A stretch of DNA of 64,000 nt from Amycolatopsis mediterranei (lineage in GTDB: Bacteria > Actinomycetota > Actinomycetes > Mycobacteriales > Pseudonocardiaceae): positions 5,948,158 to 6,012,157 of the forward strand of contig NZ_CP100416.1 in assembly GCF_026017845.1 (NCBI RefSeq), read 5' to 3'. Below the pieces are notes generated by a model, which saw only the letters and a program-made list of their open reading frames with translations, made no database searches and was not told the origin of the DNA. Below, in pieces: positions 16,558-23,968 of this stretch. The translations under genes and the position numbers were made by a program. How positions within the stretch are numbered: position 1 is the stretch's first letter; every line of letters starts with the position of its first letter.

Positions 16558-17831
16558 CGGCGGACGGCTTCCCGCAGCTCGGCGTCCTCTTCCAGGCGCA
16601 CGGTCCGCAGGTCGAGCAGGCAGCGGTCCTTGACGACCCGGCCGGCCACGGCGGGCTCGCCCGTGCGCAGCGCGGCCGCGTACCGGGCGGGCAGGCTCAC
16701 CGCGACGCTGGGCAGTTCGACGCCCGGCGCTCCCCCGCCGCCGACGGCCGCCACCGACGCGACCACCTGGGCATCGACGCCCTCGATGGCCTTGACCAGC
16801 GCTTCGGCTCGTTCCCGCAAGCTCGCGACGGACACGTCGAGCGCGGCCCGCACCGGGGGTTCCGGCCCGCGCAGCGTCGCTTCGAGGGCGGCGAGGGTGA
16901 GCTTGTCGACGCGCAGGGCCCGCGCGGCCGGGTGCCGCCGCAGCCGTTCGACGACGTCCGCGTCGCCGAGCAGCACGCCGGCCTGCGGTCCGCCGAGCAG
17001 CTTGTCCCCGCTCGCGGTGACGATCGTGGCGCCCGCCCGCAGCGCGCTCGCCGCGTCCGGTTCGTCCGGCAGGAGCGGGTGCGGGGCCAGCAGCCCCGAG
17101 CCGATGTCGGCGACCAGCGGCACGCCGAGGCCGGCCAGCTCGCCCATCGCCGCTTCCGCGGTGAACCCGGTGACGCGGTAGTTCGACGGGTGCACCTTGA
17201 GCACGAACCCGGTGTCCGGGCCGATCGCCGCGGCGTAGTCCCGGACCGATGTCCGGTTCGTGGTCCCGACCTCGCGCAGCCGCGCGCCGGCCGATTCCAG
17301 CAGGTCCGGGATCCGGAAGCCGTCGCCGATCTCGACCAGTTCGCCCCGGCTGACGACGATCTCCCGGCCCGGCGCCAGCGCGAGCGCGCAGAGCAGCAGG
17401 GCGGCCGCGTTGTTGTTGACCACGTGCACCGCACCGGCGTCCGGCACGGCCGCTCGCAGCGCCGCGAGGGCGCCGCGGCCGCGCCGGGCCCGCTCGCCGG
17501 TCGCGAGGTCGAATTCGACGTCGGTGGCGCCAGCGGCCGCGACGAGGGCGTCGCGCGCGGCCGCCGACAGCGGGGCGCGGCCGAGGTTGGTGTGCACGAC
17601 GACGCCGGTCGCGTTGATCACCGGCCGCAGCGACGAGGCGCTCGCCGGGAGCCGGGCCAGCACGGTGTCGACGACGTCGCCGGGGCCGATCTCCCCCGCC
17701 CGCACCGCCTGCTGGACGTCGTTGACCACCGCTTTGACCAGGTCCCGCCCGAGCGACCCGGCGGCCTTGGCGATCCGGGGCTCGGCCAGGACCGCGTCGG
17801 TCCGCGGGATCGCGCGGCGCGGGTCAGGCAT
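16548..17831 (-). CDS. selA: L-seryl-tRNA(Sec) selenium transferase SelA
   Basis: 427 residues. Family features are the N-terminal RRAIPRTDAVLAEP, VINATGVVVHTNLGRAPLS, and the PLP-binding lysine in TASGDKLLGGPQAG. The enzyme converts Ser-tRNA(Sec) to Sec-tRNA(Sec) with selenophosphate from SelD. The start is odd: its ATG begins on the last base of the CCA end of tRNA-Sec, so there is no ribosome binding site apart from tRNA sequence. No good alternative start is seen before the conserved N-terminus. Processing of the tRNA 3' end would cut at the start codon. Confidence 0.94.
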   Translation of the reverse strand: MPDPRRAIPRTDAVLAEPRIAKAAGSLGRDLVKAVVNDVQQAVRAGEIGPGDVVDTVLARLPASASSLRPVINATGVVVHTNLGRAPLSAAARDALVAAAGATDVEFDLATGERARRGRGALAALRAAVPDAGAVHVVNNNAAALLLCALALAPGREIVVSRGELVEIGDGFRIPDLLESAGARLREVGTTNRTSVRDYAAAIGPDTGFVLKVHPSNYRVTGFTAEAAMGELAGLGVPLVADIGSGLLAPHPLLPDEPDAASALRAGATIVTASGDKLLGGPQAGVLLGDADVVERLRRHPAARALRVDKLTLAALEATLRGPEPPVRAALDVSVASLRERAEALVKAIEGVDAQVVASVAAVGGGGAPGVELPSVAVSLPARYAAALRTGEPAVAGRVVKDRCLLDLRTVRLEEDAELREAVRRCG

Positions 17832-17925
17832 GGCGGAGGCGGACGGGAATCGAACCCGCCAGCGGCAGAACCTGCCGTTCGACGGTTTTGAAGACCGCGC
17901 CGGTCACCAGGCCGGATACGCCTCC
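17831..17925 (-). tRNA. selC: tRNA-Sec (anticodon UCA)
   Basis: 95 bases including an encoded CCA. Read on the minus strand it begins GGAGGCG and ends CGCCTCC-G-CCA. The anticodon arm GCGGTCTTCAAAACCGTC carries TCA flanked by T and A; the T arm contains GGTTCGATTCC; the variable arm is long (CGGCAGG...CCTGCCG-type stem), as expected for selenocysteine tRNA. The final A of CCA is the A of the selA start codon. Confidence 0.95.
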
Positions 17926-17979
17926 CTGCACCATGGGGGCCATCCTGCCAAGTTCGCGCCCGGCGGGCACGATGAACCG

Positions 17980-18972
17980 GTGGGTTACCGACTGACGCAG
18001 TACGCGCACGGTGGCGGGTGCGCGTGCAAGATCCCGCCCGGCGAACTCGAAGCGGCCGTGGCCGGCCTGACCGGCGCCGTACCCGTCGATCCCCCGGGCG
18101 AGCTGCTCGTCGGCCTCGACACCGGCGACGACGCGGCCGCGGTCCGGATCTCCAGCGACACCGCCCTGATCGCCACCACGGACTTCTTCACCCCGGTCGT
18201 CGACGACGCCTACGACTGGGGCCGGATCGCCGCGGCCAACGCGCTGTCCGACGTCTACGCCATGGGCGGCACACCGGTGGTGGCGCTGAACCTGCTCGGC
18301 TGGCCGCGGGAGACGCTGCCGTTCGAGCTGGCCGCCGAGGTCCTGCGCGGCGGCCTCGACGTCTGCGCCGAGGCGGGGTGTCACCTGGCCGGCGGGCACA
18401 GCATCGACGACCCGGAGCCGAAGTACGGGCTCGCGGTGACCGGCATCGCGGACCCCGCGCGGCTGCTGCGCAACGACGCGGGCCGGGCCGGCGTGCCGCT
18501 GACGTTGACCAAGCCGCTCGGCATCGGCGTGCTCAATTCGCGGCACAAGGCCACCGGCGAACGGTTCCCGCAGGCCATCGACGCGATGACGACGCTGAAC
18601 GCGCCCGCGGCCCGGGCCGCGCTGGCCGCCGGGGCCGTGTGCGCCACCGACGTGACGGGGTTCGGCCTGCTGGGGCACCTGCACAAGCTGGCGCGCGCGA
18701 GCGGTGTCACGGCCCGGGTGGACCCCGCGGCGGTGCCGTACCTCGAGGGCGCGCGGGAGGCGCTGCGCGACGGGTACGTCAGCGGCGGCACGCGCCGGAA
18801 CCTCGACTGGGTCCGCCCGCACGCCGACCTGTCCCGCATCTCGCCCGACGAGGCGTTGCTGCTGGCCGACGCGCAGACGTCCGGTGGCCTGCTGGTCGCC
18901 GGGGAACTGCCGGGCCACCCGGTGATCGGGTTCCTGGAACCGCGCTCGGAGCACACGATCGTCGTAGGCTGA
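17980..18972 (+). CDS. selD: Selenide, water dikinase SelD
   Basis: 330 residues. The N-terminal GGGCACKIPP carries the catalytic Cys/Lys (Cys form, not Sec). Downstream are the ATP-binding GLDTGDDAAAV, TTDFFTPVVDD, the AANALSDVYAMGG strand and DVTGFGLLGHL. It makes selenophosphate from selenide and ATP for SelA. The start is GTG at 17980; an ATG at 17972 is out of frame. It is divergent from tRNA-Sec with only 54 bases between, so the two promoters must lie back to back or overlap. Confidence 0.94.
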   Translation: MGYRLTQYAHGGGCACKIPPGELEAAVAGLTGAVPVDPPGELLVGLDTGDDAAAVRISSDTALIATTDFFTPVVDDAYDWGRIAAANALSDVYAMGGTPVVALNLLGWPRETLPFELAAEVLRGGLDVCAEAGCHLAGGHSIDDPEPKYGLAVTGIADPARLLRNDAGRAGVPLTLTKPLGIGVLNSRHKATGERFPQAIDAMTTLNAPAARAALAAGAVCATDVTGFGLLGHLHKLARASGVTARVDPAAVPYLEGAREALRDGYVSGGTRRNLDWVRPHADLSRISPDEALLLADAQTSGGLLVAGELPGHPVIGFLEPRSEHTIVVG

Positions 18973-19030
18973 GTTTCCTTCGCCGCTGCCCCGGGTACGC
19001 CGGGTCAGGAGAACGATCAGGAGGTGTGCG

Positions 19031-19243
19031 ATGCCCGATCCGGACCGGACCAGCCTCGAGCAGCACCTGTCCGAGACGGAGTACCCCTGCGGCCGCGACG
19101 AGCTCCTGCGCCGGGCGGCCGCGGCGGGCGGCGGCGACTCGGTGCTGGGCTCGCTCGGCGGGCTGTCGGACAGCGACCGGTACGACAACTTCGACGCGGT
19201 GTGGGCGGCGGTGTCCGCCAAGCACATCGGCGGGGCGCCTTAG
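19031..19243 (+). CDS. DUF2795 family protein
   Basis: 70 residues. The pattern LSETEYPCGRDELLRRA...VLGSLGGLSDSDRYDNFDAVWAAV matches the small DUF2795 domain (YPA...ELL...VL..L....Y.....V). AGGAGG lies 8 bases before the ATG. Function unknown; the domain is common and free-standing in actinobacteria. It converges on the next gene with 3 bases between. Confidence 0.75.
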   Translation: MPDPDRTSLEQHLSETEYPCGRDELLRRAAAAGGGDSVLGSLGGLSDSDRYDNFDAVWAAVSAKHIGGAP

Positions 19244-19246
19244 GCC

Positions 19247-19537
19247 TTAGGTCAGCCGCTCCACGGCGTCCCGGGCCTCCCTGAGGTCGGCGCCGGTGCG
19301 GTCGCGGTAGGCCTTGATCGCCTGGATCTTCTTGCCCTGCCGCAGCAACGCGGTCACCTCCGCGAGTTCCGGCTCCTCGGTGGACACGCCGAGCCGCTCG
19401 GCGATCGCGTCGAGCTTCCGCTCCACCCGCGCGAGGCGGCGGTCGACCCGGCCGAGCTTGCGGTCCGTGGAGGACGACGCCAGCCCGACGACCGCGACCA
19501 GCAGGACGACACCGAGCAAGAGCATTCCGTAGTCCAT
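19247..19537 (-). CDS. Membrane-anchored L7/L12 C-terminal-like protein
   Basis: 96 residues: one N-terminal membrane helix (MLLLGVVLLVAVVGLA), a charged coiled-coil stretch (DRRLARVERKLDAIAERL) and a C-terminal segment LLRQGKKIQAIKAYRDRTG...EARDAVERL that matches the fold of the ribosomal protein L7/L12 C-terminal domain. Not a ribosomal protein: it has an anchor and lacks the L10-binding N-domain. Function unknown. Confidence 0.7.
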   Translation of the reverse strand: MDYGMLLLGVVLLVAVVGLASSSTDRKLGRVDRRLARVERKLDAIAERLGVSTEEPELAEVTALLRQGKKIQAIKAYRDRTGADLREARDAVERLT

Positions 19538-19590
19538 GCGGGGCATGCTACTTCGCGGAAATTGTCGGTACCGGTGGCTAGGGTGGCGCC

Positions 19591-20157
19591 ATGACCACAC
19601 TGACCGGCCGTCCGCACACCGCCCTGCTCGTCGTCGACGTGCAGAACGGCGTGATGGAGACGGCACACGAGCGCGAACCCGTCCTGGCCAACATCATCAC
19701 GCTGGTGGACCGCGCCCGCGCCGCCGGCACCGAGGTGGTGTGGGTGCAGCACACCAGCGAGGAGCTGCCGCGCGGGAGCCGGCCGTGGGAGTACGTCCCG
19801 GAGCTGGTGCGCGCGGAGGCGGAACCGCTGGTGCACAAGGAGTACGGGGACTCGTTCGAGGACACCGACCTCGAGGAGGTGCTGGCGGCCCGGGGCGTGG
19901 GATCGCTGGTGGTGGCCGGAGCCCAGACGGACGCGTGCATCCGCTCGACGTTGCACGGGGCGCTGGCCCGGGGTTATGACGTGACGCTGGTGGCGGACGC
20001 GCACACGACGGAGGACCTGACGGCTTATGGGGCGCCGCCGCCGGGGCAGGTCATCGCACACACGAACCTGTATTGGAAGTACCAGACCGCGCCGGGGCGG
20101 ACGGCCGGGACGCTGGAGACGGCCGAGGTGGAGTTCGGGGTGAAGGCACCGGCCTGA
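19591..20157 (+). CDS. Isochorismatase-family cysteine hydrolase
   Basis: 188 residues. The triad is visible: Asp in LLVVDVQNGV, Lys in VHKEYGDSF, and nucleophile Cys in AGAQTDACIRST, preceded by the cis-peptide loop. These hydrolases act on amides or vinyl ethers (nicotinamide, N-carbamoyl compounds, isochorismate); the substrate cannot be deduced. Single gene, convergent on the BlaB-like gene with 16 bases between. Confidence 0.9.
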   Translation: MTTLTGRPHTALLVVDVQNGVMETAHEREPVLANIITLVDRARAAGTEVVWVQHTSEELPRGSRPWEYVPELVRAEAEPLVHKEYGDSFEDTDLEEVLAARGVGSLVVAGAQTDACIRSTLHGALARGYDVTLVADAHTTEDLTAYGAPPPGQVIAHTNLYWKYQTAPGRTAGTLETAEVEFGVKAPA

Positions 20158-20173
20158 GAGGTGGCCGGGGTTC

Positions 20174-21073
20174 TCAGCGTCCGCGCAGCTCGTCGCGCAA
20201 GGCGCGCGCCACCCGGGTCATCAAGATCTCCGCCTCCGGCTGGATCGCCGCCGGCACCCTCGACTCCGTCAGCGCCACCACCGCGAACACCCCGCCGTCC
20301 GCGTGCTCGACCACGCCCATCTCGTGGCGCAAGTTCAGCAGCGTTCCCGTTTTCGACGACCACCGGGCCGCGTCGGAGGCGAACTCGGGGGTCAACCGGT
20401 GGCGGAGCACGTTGTTCGCCATCAGGTCGCGCACGCCGGCGGCCACCGCCGAGTCGATCTTCGACGGTGTCCACAGCGCTTCCAGCAGGGAGAGCAGCGC
20501 CCGGGCCGACGCCGAGTTCGCGCGCGTCACGTCGAGCTGGGGGAGGCGGTGGCCCTGGCCCGCCGTCGACGCGCCGATGGCCAGCGCGTGGGCCAGGTCC
20601 GCCTCGCCCGCATCGAACCGCTCGGCCGGGGTCTGCACCAGGTCGCGCATGAGGTGGCGCACCGCGATCCCGGGAATGCCCCACTCCCCCAGCACCCGCG
20701 TGATCTCCGGCGGCGGCGTCAGTCCGAAGAGGACGTCCGCGGCCGTCCCGTCGCTCAGCGACGTGCTCAGGTACACCAAGTCGCCGACAGCCACGCGAGC
20801 CGGGTGGCGGAAGCGGGTCAGGCCGATCGGGCCGGGTGTCGTGACGCCGCCGGGTGGCACCTCCAGCTGGGCGGCCACGTCGAGCTCGCCCCGGCGGACG
20901 CGGTCCAGGGTGACCGCCGCCAGGGGAACCTTGACCAGGGAGGCGATCGGGTACTCGCGGTCCGGGTCGATGCCGAGTTCAGCGCCCGATCGCAGGTCCC
21001 GGACCAGGAACGAGCCGCGCAGGCCGCCCGCGTCCAGTGCCGCCCGCAGCTCGCGGACCAGCGAGGCGGTCAC
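20174..21073 (-). CDS. blaB: BlaB-like penicilloyl-serine-transferase homologue
   Basis: 299 residues. Beta-lactamase/PBP motifs are present in altered form: SLVK (Ser45-Lys48), SDG (107-109) in place of SDN, and KTG (241-243). There is no signal peptide. The GTG start overlaps the LysR stop by 4 bases (GTGA), so it is coupled to the regulator. In Streptomyces cacaoi the regulatory gene blaB downstream of the LysR-type blaA encodes a membrane-bound, cytoplasm-facing protein with such motifs that is needed for induction of the beta-lactamase. The same position and traits here suggest a sensor or signal role rather than antibiotic hydrolysis. Confidence 0.8.
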   Translation of the reverse strand: MTASLVRELRAALDAGGLRGSFLVRDLRSGAELGIDPDREYPIASLVKVPLAAVTLDRVRRGELDVAAQLEVPPGGVTTPGPIGLTRFRHPARVAVGDLVYLSTSLSDGTAADVLFGLTPPPEITRVLGEWGIPGIAVRHLMRDLVQTPAERFDAGEADLAHALAIGASTAGQGHRLPQLDVTRANSASARALLSLLEALWTPSKIDSAVAAGVRDLMANNVLRHRLTPEFASDAARWSSKTGTLLNLRHEMGVVEHADGGVFAVVALTESRVPAAIQPEAEILMTRVARALRDELRGR

Positions 21074-21939
21074 CGGCCGGCTCCGAGGCACCGGCCGACC
21101 GCCGCGTGCAACGTCGTCCGGAGCCGGTCCGCGTCCTCGGCCAGTGCCGCCGTGACGCCGAAGCCGCGGGCCGGCGCCAGCTCGCCGATCGGCCGCCAGG
21201 ACAGCCCCAGGTCCTCCGCCTGCGCCACCGAGCACAGCAGCAGGTCCTCGGACGCGAACACCTCCGCGGCCGCCGACGTCAGCGAATCGGCCACCGCCAC
21301 CTGGGCCGGCGACAGCCCGACCGCGTCCCGCACCCGCAGCACCCGGTCGCGGACGTGCGGGACGTCGTCCTCCGGCTGGATCCAGACCCGGCGCCGCACG
21401 CCGGTGGACCGGCCTGCCCGCAGCGTCTCCAAGTGCACGACCCGGCTCGTCAAGGGCGCCACGCCGGCCACGCCCAGCGGTACCGACCACACGGCTTCCT
21501 CGGCCGGGACCGCCGTGAGCGCGGCCCGCACCTCGTTCGTGCGGACGAGCTCGGCCCGCTCCGCCGGCCCCGCCGCGCGGAACTCGAGGTGGATCGCCCG
21601 CGCCCGGGCTTCGGCGGCGAGCCCGGCGAGCTCCCGCACCCCGCACGTCGCCGGCACGGCCACCCGCACCGGCCGCAGCCGCGCCTGCTTCGCGTCGTGT
21701 TCCATCGCCTCGGCCAGCTGCACGAGCCGCCGGGCCGAGGGCAGCACGTCCCGGCCGAACGGCGTGAGCCGCGCCCGGCGGGTCGAGCGGTCGAAGAGCC
21801 GCTCCCCGAAGTGCCGTTCGAGGGCGGCGATGCGCCGGCTCGCGACCGGCTGCGGGATCCGCGCGAGCGCCGCGCCGGCCGTGAAGCTCCCCGTTTCGCT
21901 CACGCTCACGAACGCCCTGCAGCCGCCGACCAGGTCCAC
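21070..21939 (-). CDS. blaA: LysR-type activator of beta-lactamase (BlaA-like)
   Basis: 289 residues. N-terminal winged helix-turn-helix (AFVSVSETGSFTAGAALARI, QPVASRRIAALERHFGERLF), then a periplasmic-binding-protein-like effector domain from about residue 90. The start is GTG at 21939. It is divergent from the class A beta-lactamase with 125 bases between, which contain a perfect T-N11-A palindrome. Order and orientation match S. cacaoi blaA between blaL and blaB. It probably activates the beta-lactamase when beta-lactams or wall fragments appear; the ligand is inferred. Confidence 0.88.
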   Translation of the reverse strand: MDLVGGCRAFVSVSETGSFTAGAALARIPQPVASRRIAALERHFGERLFDRSTRRARLTPFGRDVLPSARRLVQLAEAMEHDAKQARLRPVRVAVPATCGVRELAGLAAEARARAIHLEFRAAGPAERAELVRTNEVRAALTAVPAEEAVWSVPLGVAGVAPLTSRVVHLETLRAGRSTGVRRRVWIQPEDDVPHVRDRVLRVRDAVGLSPAQVAVADSLTSAAAEVFASEDLLLCSVAQAEDLGLSWRPIGELAPARGFGVTAALAEDADRLRTTLHAAVGRCLGAGR

Positions 21940-21950
21940 GACCTGATCTT

Positions 21951-21965
21951 ATGCCGATTCGGCAT
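21951..21965. promoter_or_regulatory. LysR operator (T-N11-A palindrome)
   Basis: ATGCCGATTCGGCAT, seven-base arms around one central T, containing T-N11-A. It lies 12 bases from the LysR start, 100 bases from the beta-lactamase start, in the divergent intergenic region. Confidence 0.75.
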
Positions 21966-22064
21966 CAAACCGCACGGTTCCGTCTTGGACAGCATGAACG
22001 AACGTCGTGAGACTGCGGAGGACGATCAAGAAAAGACGATCAAGAAGACCGGAAGGAAGTCCTC

Positions 22065-22964
22065 GTGCCGTTCCCCCGAGCCCGGCGGGCCGCGCTCGCC
22101 GCGCTGCTCCTCGTTCCGCTGGCCGCCTGCACCGCGCAAGCGCCCCAGCCGGCACCGGCATCGGCAGCGACCCCGGCAGCGGCCCCGCAGCCGGACTTCG
22201 CCCCGCTCGAACGCAGCTTCGACGCCCGCCTCGGCGTGTACGCCCTCGACACCGGCTCGGGTCGCGAGATCACCCACCGCGCCGACGAGCGCTTCGGCTA
22301 CGCCTCGACGCACAAGGTGTTCTCCGCCGGGGCCGTCCTCCGGCGCACCAGCCTCGACGGGCTCGCGAAGAACCTGACCTACACCCGCGCCGACCTGCAG
22401 CCGAACTCCCCCGTCACCGAGAAGCACGTCACCACCGGCCTGTCGCTGCGCGAGGCGATGGACGCCGCGCTGCGCTACAGCGACAACACGGCCGCGAACC
22501 TGCTGTTCCGCGAGCTCGGCGGGCCGGCCGGGCTCGCCGCCGCGCTGCGCGAGATCGGCGACACGACCACCCACGCCGACCGGATCGAACCGGGCCTCAA
22601 CGACCTCGCGCCGGGCGACGTCCGGGACACGAGCACCCCGCGCGCGATGGCCGGCAGCCTGCGGGCGTTCGCCCTCGGCCCCGCGCTGCCGCCGGAAAAG
22701 CAGACCGTGCTCACCGACATGATGCGCGCCAACACGACCGGCGCGGCCCTGATCCGGGCGGGCGCGCCGGCCGGCTGGGCGGTCGCCGACAAGACCGGGT
22801 CCGGCAGCTACGCCACGCGCAACGACATCGCGGTCGTCTGGCCGCCGGGGCGCGCGCCGATCGTGCTGATCGTCATGTCCAGCCGCCAGGCCGAGAGCGC
22901 CGATCACGACGACCGGCTCATCGCGCAGGCCGCGAAGCTGGCCCTCGACGCCTTCCGAAGCTAA
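22065..22964 (+). CDS. bla: Class A beta-lactamase lipoprotein
   Basis: 299 residues. A lipobox LAAC puts the lipidated Cys at 22, so the enzyme is membrane-tethered outside the cell (a Pro/Ala linker follows). All catalytic motifs are present: STHK (Ser81, Lys84), SDN (139-141), the omega-loop EPGLN (Glu175) and KTG (243-245). GTG start follows GGAAGGA. It should hydrolyse penicillins and perhaps cephalosporins. Control by the divergent LysR protein is inferred from the layout. The 3' end overlaps the next convergent gene by 4 bases. Confidence 0.95.
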   Translation: MPFPRARRAALAALLLVPLAACTAQAPQPAPASAATPAAAPQPDFAPLERSFDARLGVYALDTGSGREITHRADERFGYASTHKVFSAGAVLRRTSLDGLAKNLTYTRADLQPNSPVTEKHVTTGLSLREAMDAALRYSDNTAANLLFRELGGPAGLAAALREIGDTTTHADRIEPGLNDLAPGDVRDTSTPRAMAGSLRAFALGPALPPEKQTVLTDMMRANTTGAALIRAGAPAGWAVADKTGSGSYATRNDIAVVWPPGRAPIVLIVMSSRQAESADHDDRLIAQAAKLALDAFRS

Positions 22965-23584
22965 CCGAAGAGGCGCCGCACCTCCGATGAGACGTCGTCG
23001 AGCCACGCGGCCCGCTGCGCCGCGCCGGCGTCGGCCACCACCCGCAGCACCAGCCGGTGCACCTCCGGCTCGCCGAGGTAGGGCGCGAGGCAGCGCCGCC
23101 AGATCGCGTCCAGCGGGTCGCCGAACAGCGTCCGCTCCCGCTCCTCCGGGGTGTCCGACGTGTTGACCACCAGCAGCCGTCGCAGGGACAGCAGCGACTC
23201 GGGTGCGCCGCCGGCGTCGTCGAGCCGGTAGGCCACGCCGGGGACGAGGATCCGGTCGAGCCAGCCGCTGAGGATCGCCGGCGGCTTGCCCCACCAGTTG
23301 GGGTGGATCGCGACGAGCCCGCGCGCGGTTCCCAGCTCTTCCCGGTGCCGCCGCACCAGCGGGTCCGGTTCGGCGGCGAGGAACTCCTCCGCCCGGGTCC
23401 CGCTGGTGTAGGCCTCTTCCGCGGTCAGGACCGGGTCGAACCCTTCGGCGTACAGGTCGTGGAACCGCACGGGCACCCCGGCCCGGTCCAGCGCGGCGAC
23501 CACTCGCGAGGCGAGCGCGTGGTTGAAACTGCCGGGCCGCGGGTGGGCGAGCAGCACCACCACCGGCTTGTCGTCGATCACCAT
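22961..23584 (-). CDS. NAD(P)H oxidoreductase, flavodoxin-like fold
   Basis: 207 residues. Flavodoxin-like fold of the KefF/MdaB/YwrO quinone-reductase group: LLAHPRPGSFNHAL binds the flavin phosphate, HPNWWGKPPAILSGWLDRIL is the conserved substrate-side loop, and VNTSDTPEE follows. Probably a two-electron quinone or azo reductase with FMN or FAD. Start at ATG 23584, since upstream in-frame codons look non-coding. Single gene. Confidence 0.85.
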   Translation of the reverse strand: MVIDDKPVVVLLAHPRPGSFNHALASRVVAALDRAGVPVRFHDLYAEGFDPVLTAEEAYTSGTRAEEFLAAEPDPLVRRHREELGTARGLVAIHPNWWGKPPAILSGWLDRILVPGVAYRLDDAGGAPESLLSLRRLLVVNTSDTPEERERTLFGDPLDAIWRRCLAPYLGEPEVHRLVLRVVADAGAAQRAAWLDDVSSEVRRLFG

Positions 23585-23633
23585 GATCGCGCCATCCTGC
23601 CACGGCGGCACGCAGCCGAGCCCCGCGGAACAG

Positions 23634-23882
23634 TCAGCCCGCGTTGGCCAGCAAGCCCGTCCCCGACGGGGCGCTGCGCACCAGGCACGCGTGGCACGGC
23701 ATGCCGCGCAGCCCGTCGAGCACCTCGGCCTCGCCCGGGAAGATCGACTCGCCGCACAAGGCCGTCAGGTGCCCCGGCACCGGACCGGTGGGCACCGGGA
23801 TCAGGTGGCAGACGCGTCTGCTCTCGCCGACGACGCCTCGGCGTAGCCGCACCAATGCGAGCATCCCACCGTTTTCACCCAT
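23634..23882 (-). CDS. Small Cys/His protein, possible zinc binder
   Basis: 82 residues with CHLIPVP, ALCGESIFPGEAEVL and GMPCHACL. The spacing of Cys and His (C, H, C, then CxxC) suggests a single zinc site, and the wording HLIP..GPVP..L.ALCG occurs in other small actinobacterial proteins I recall, none with a known role. Sits between the oxidoreductase and PucR genes on the same strand. Low complexity is absent and codon bias is good, so I consider it real. Confidence 0.6.
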   Translation of the reverse strand: MGENGGMLALVRLRRGVVGESRRVCHLIPVPTGPVPGHLTALCGESIFPGEAEVLDGLRGMPCHACLVRSAPSGTGLLANAG

Positions 23883-23968
23883 AGCCCGGAAAGTAGGCCA
23901 AAAGGCGGATCAAGGCTTCGTGCCCACGACCCAACGATCTTGGGGCCGGGTGGTCCCGGACACCAAAG

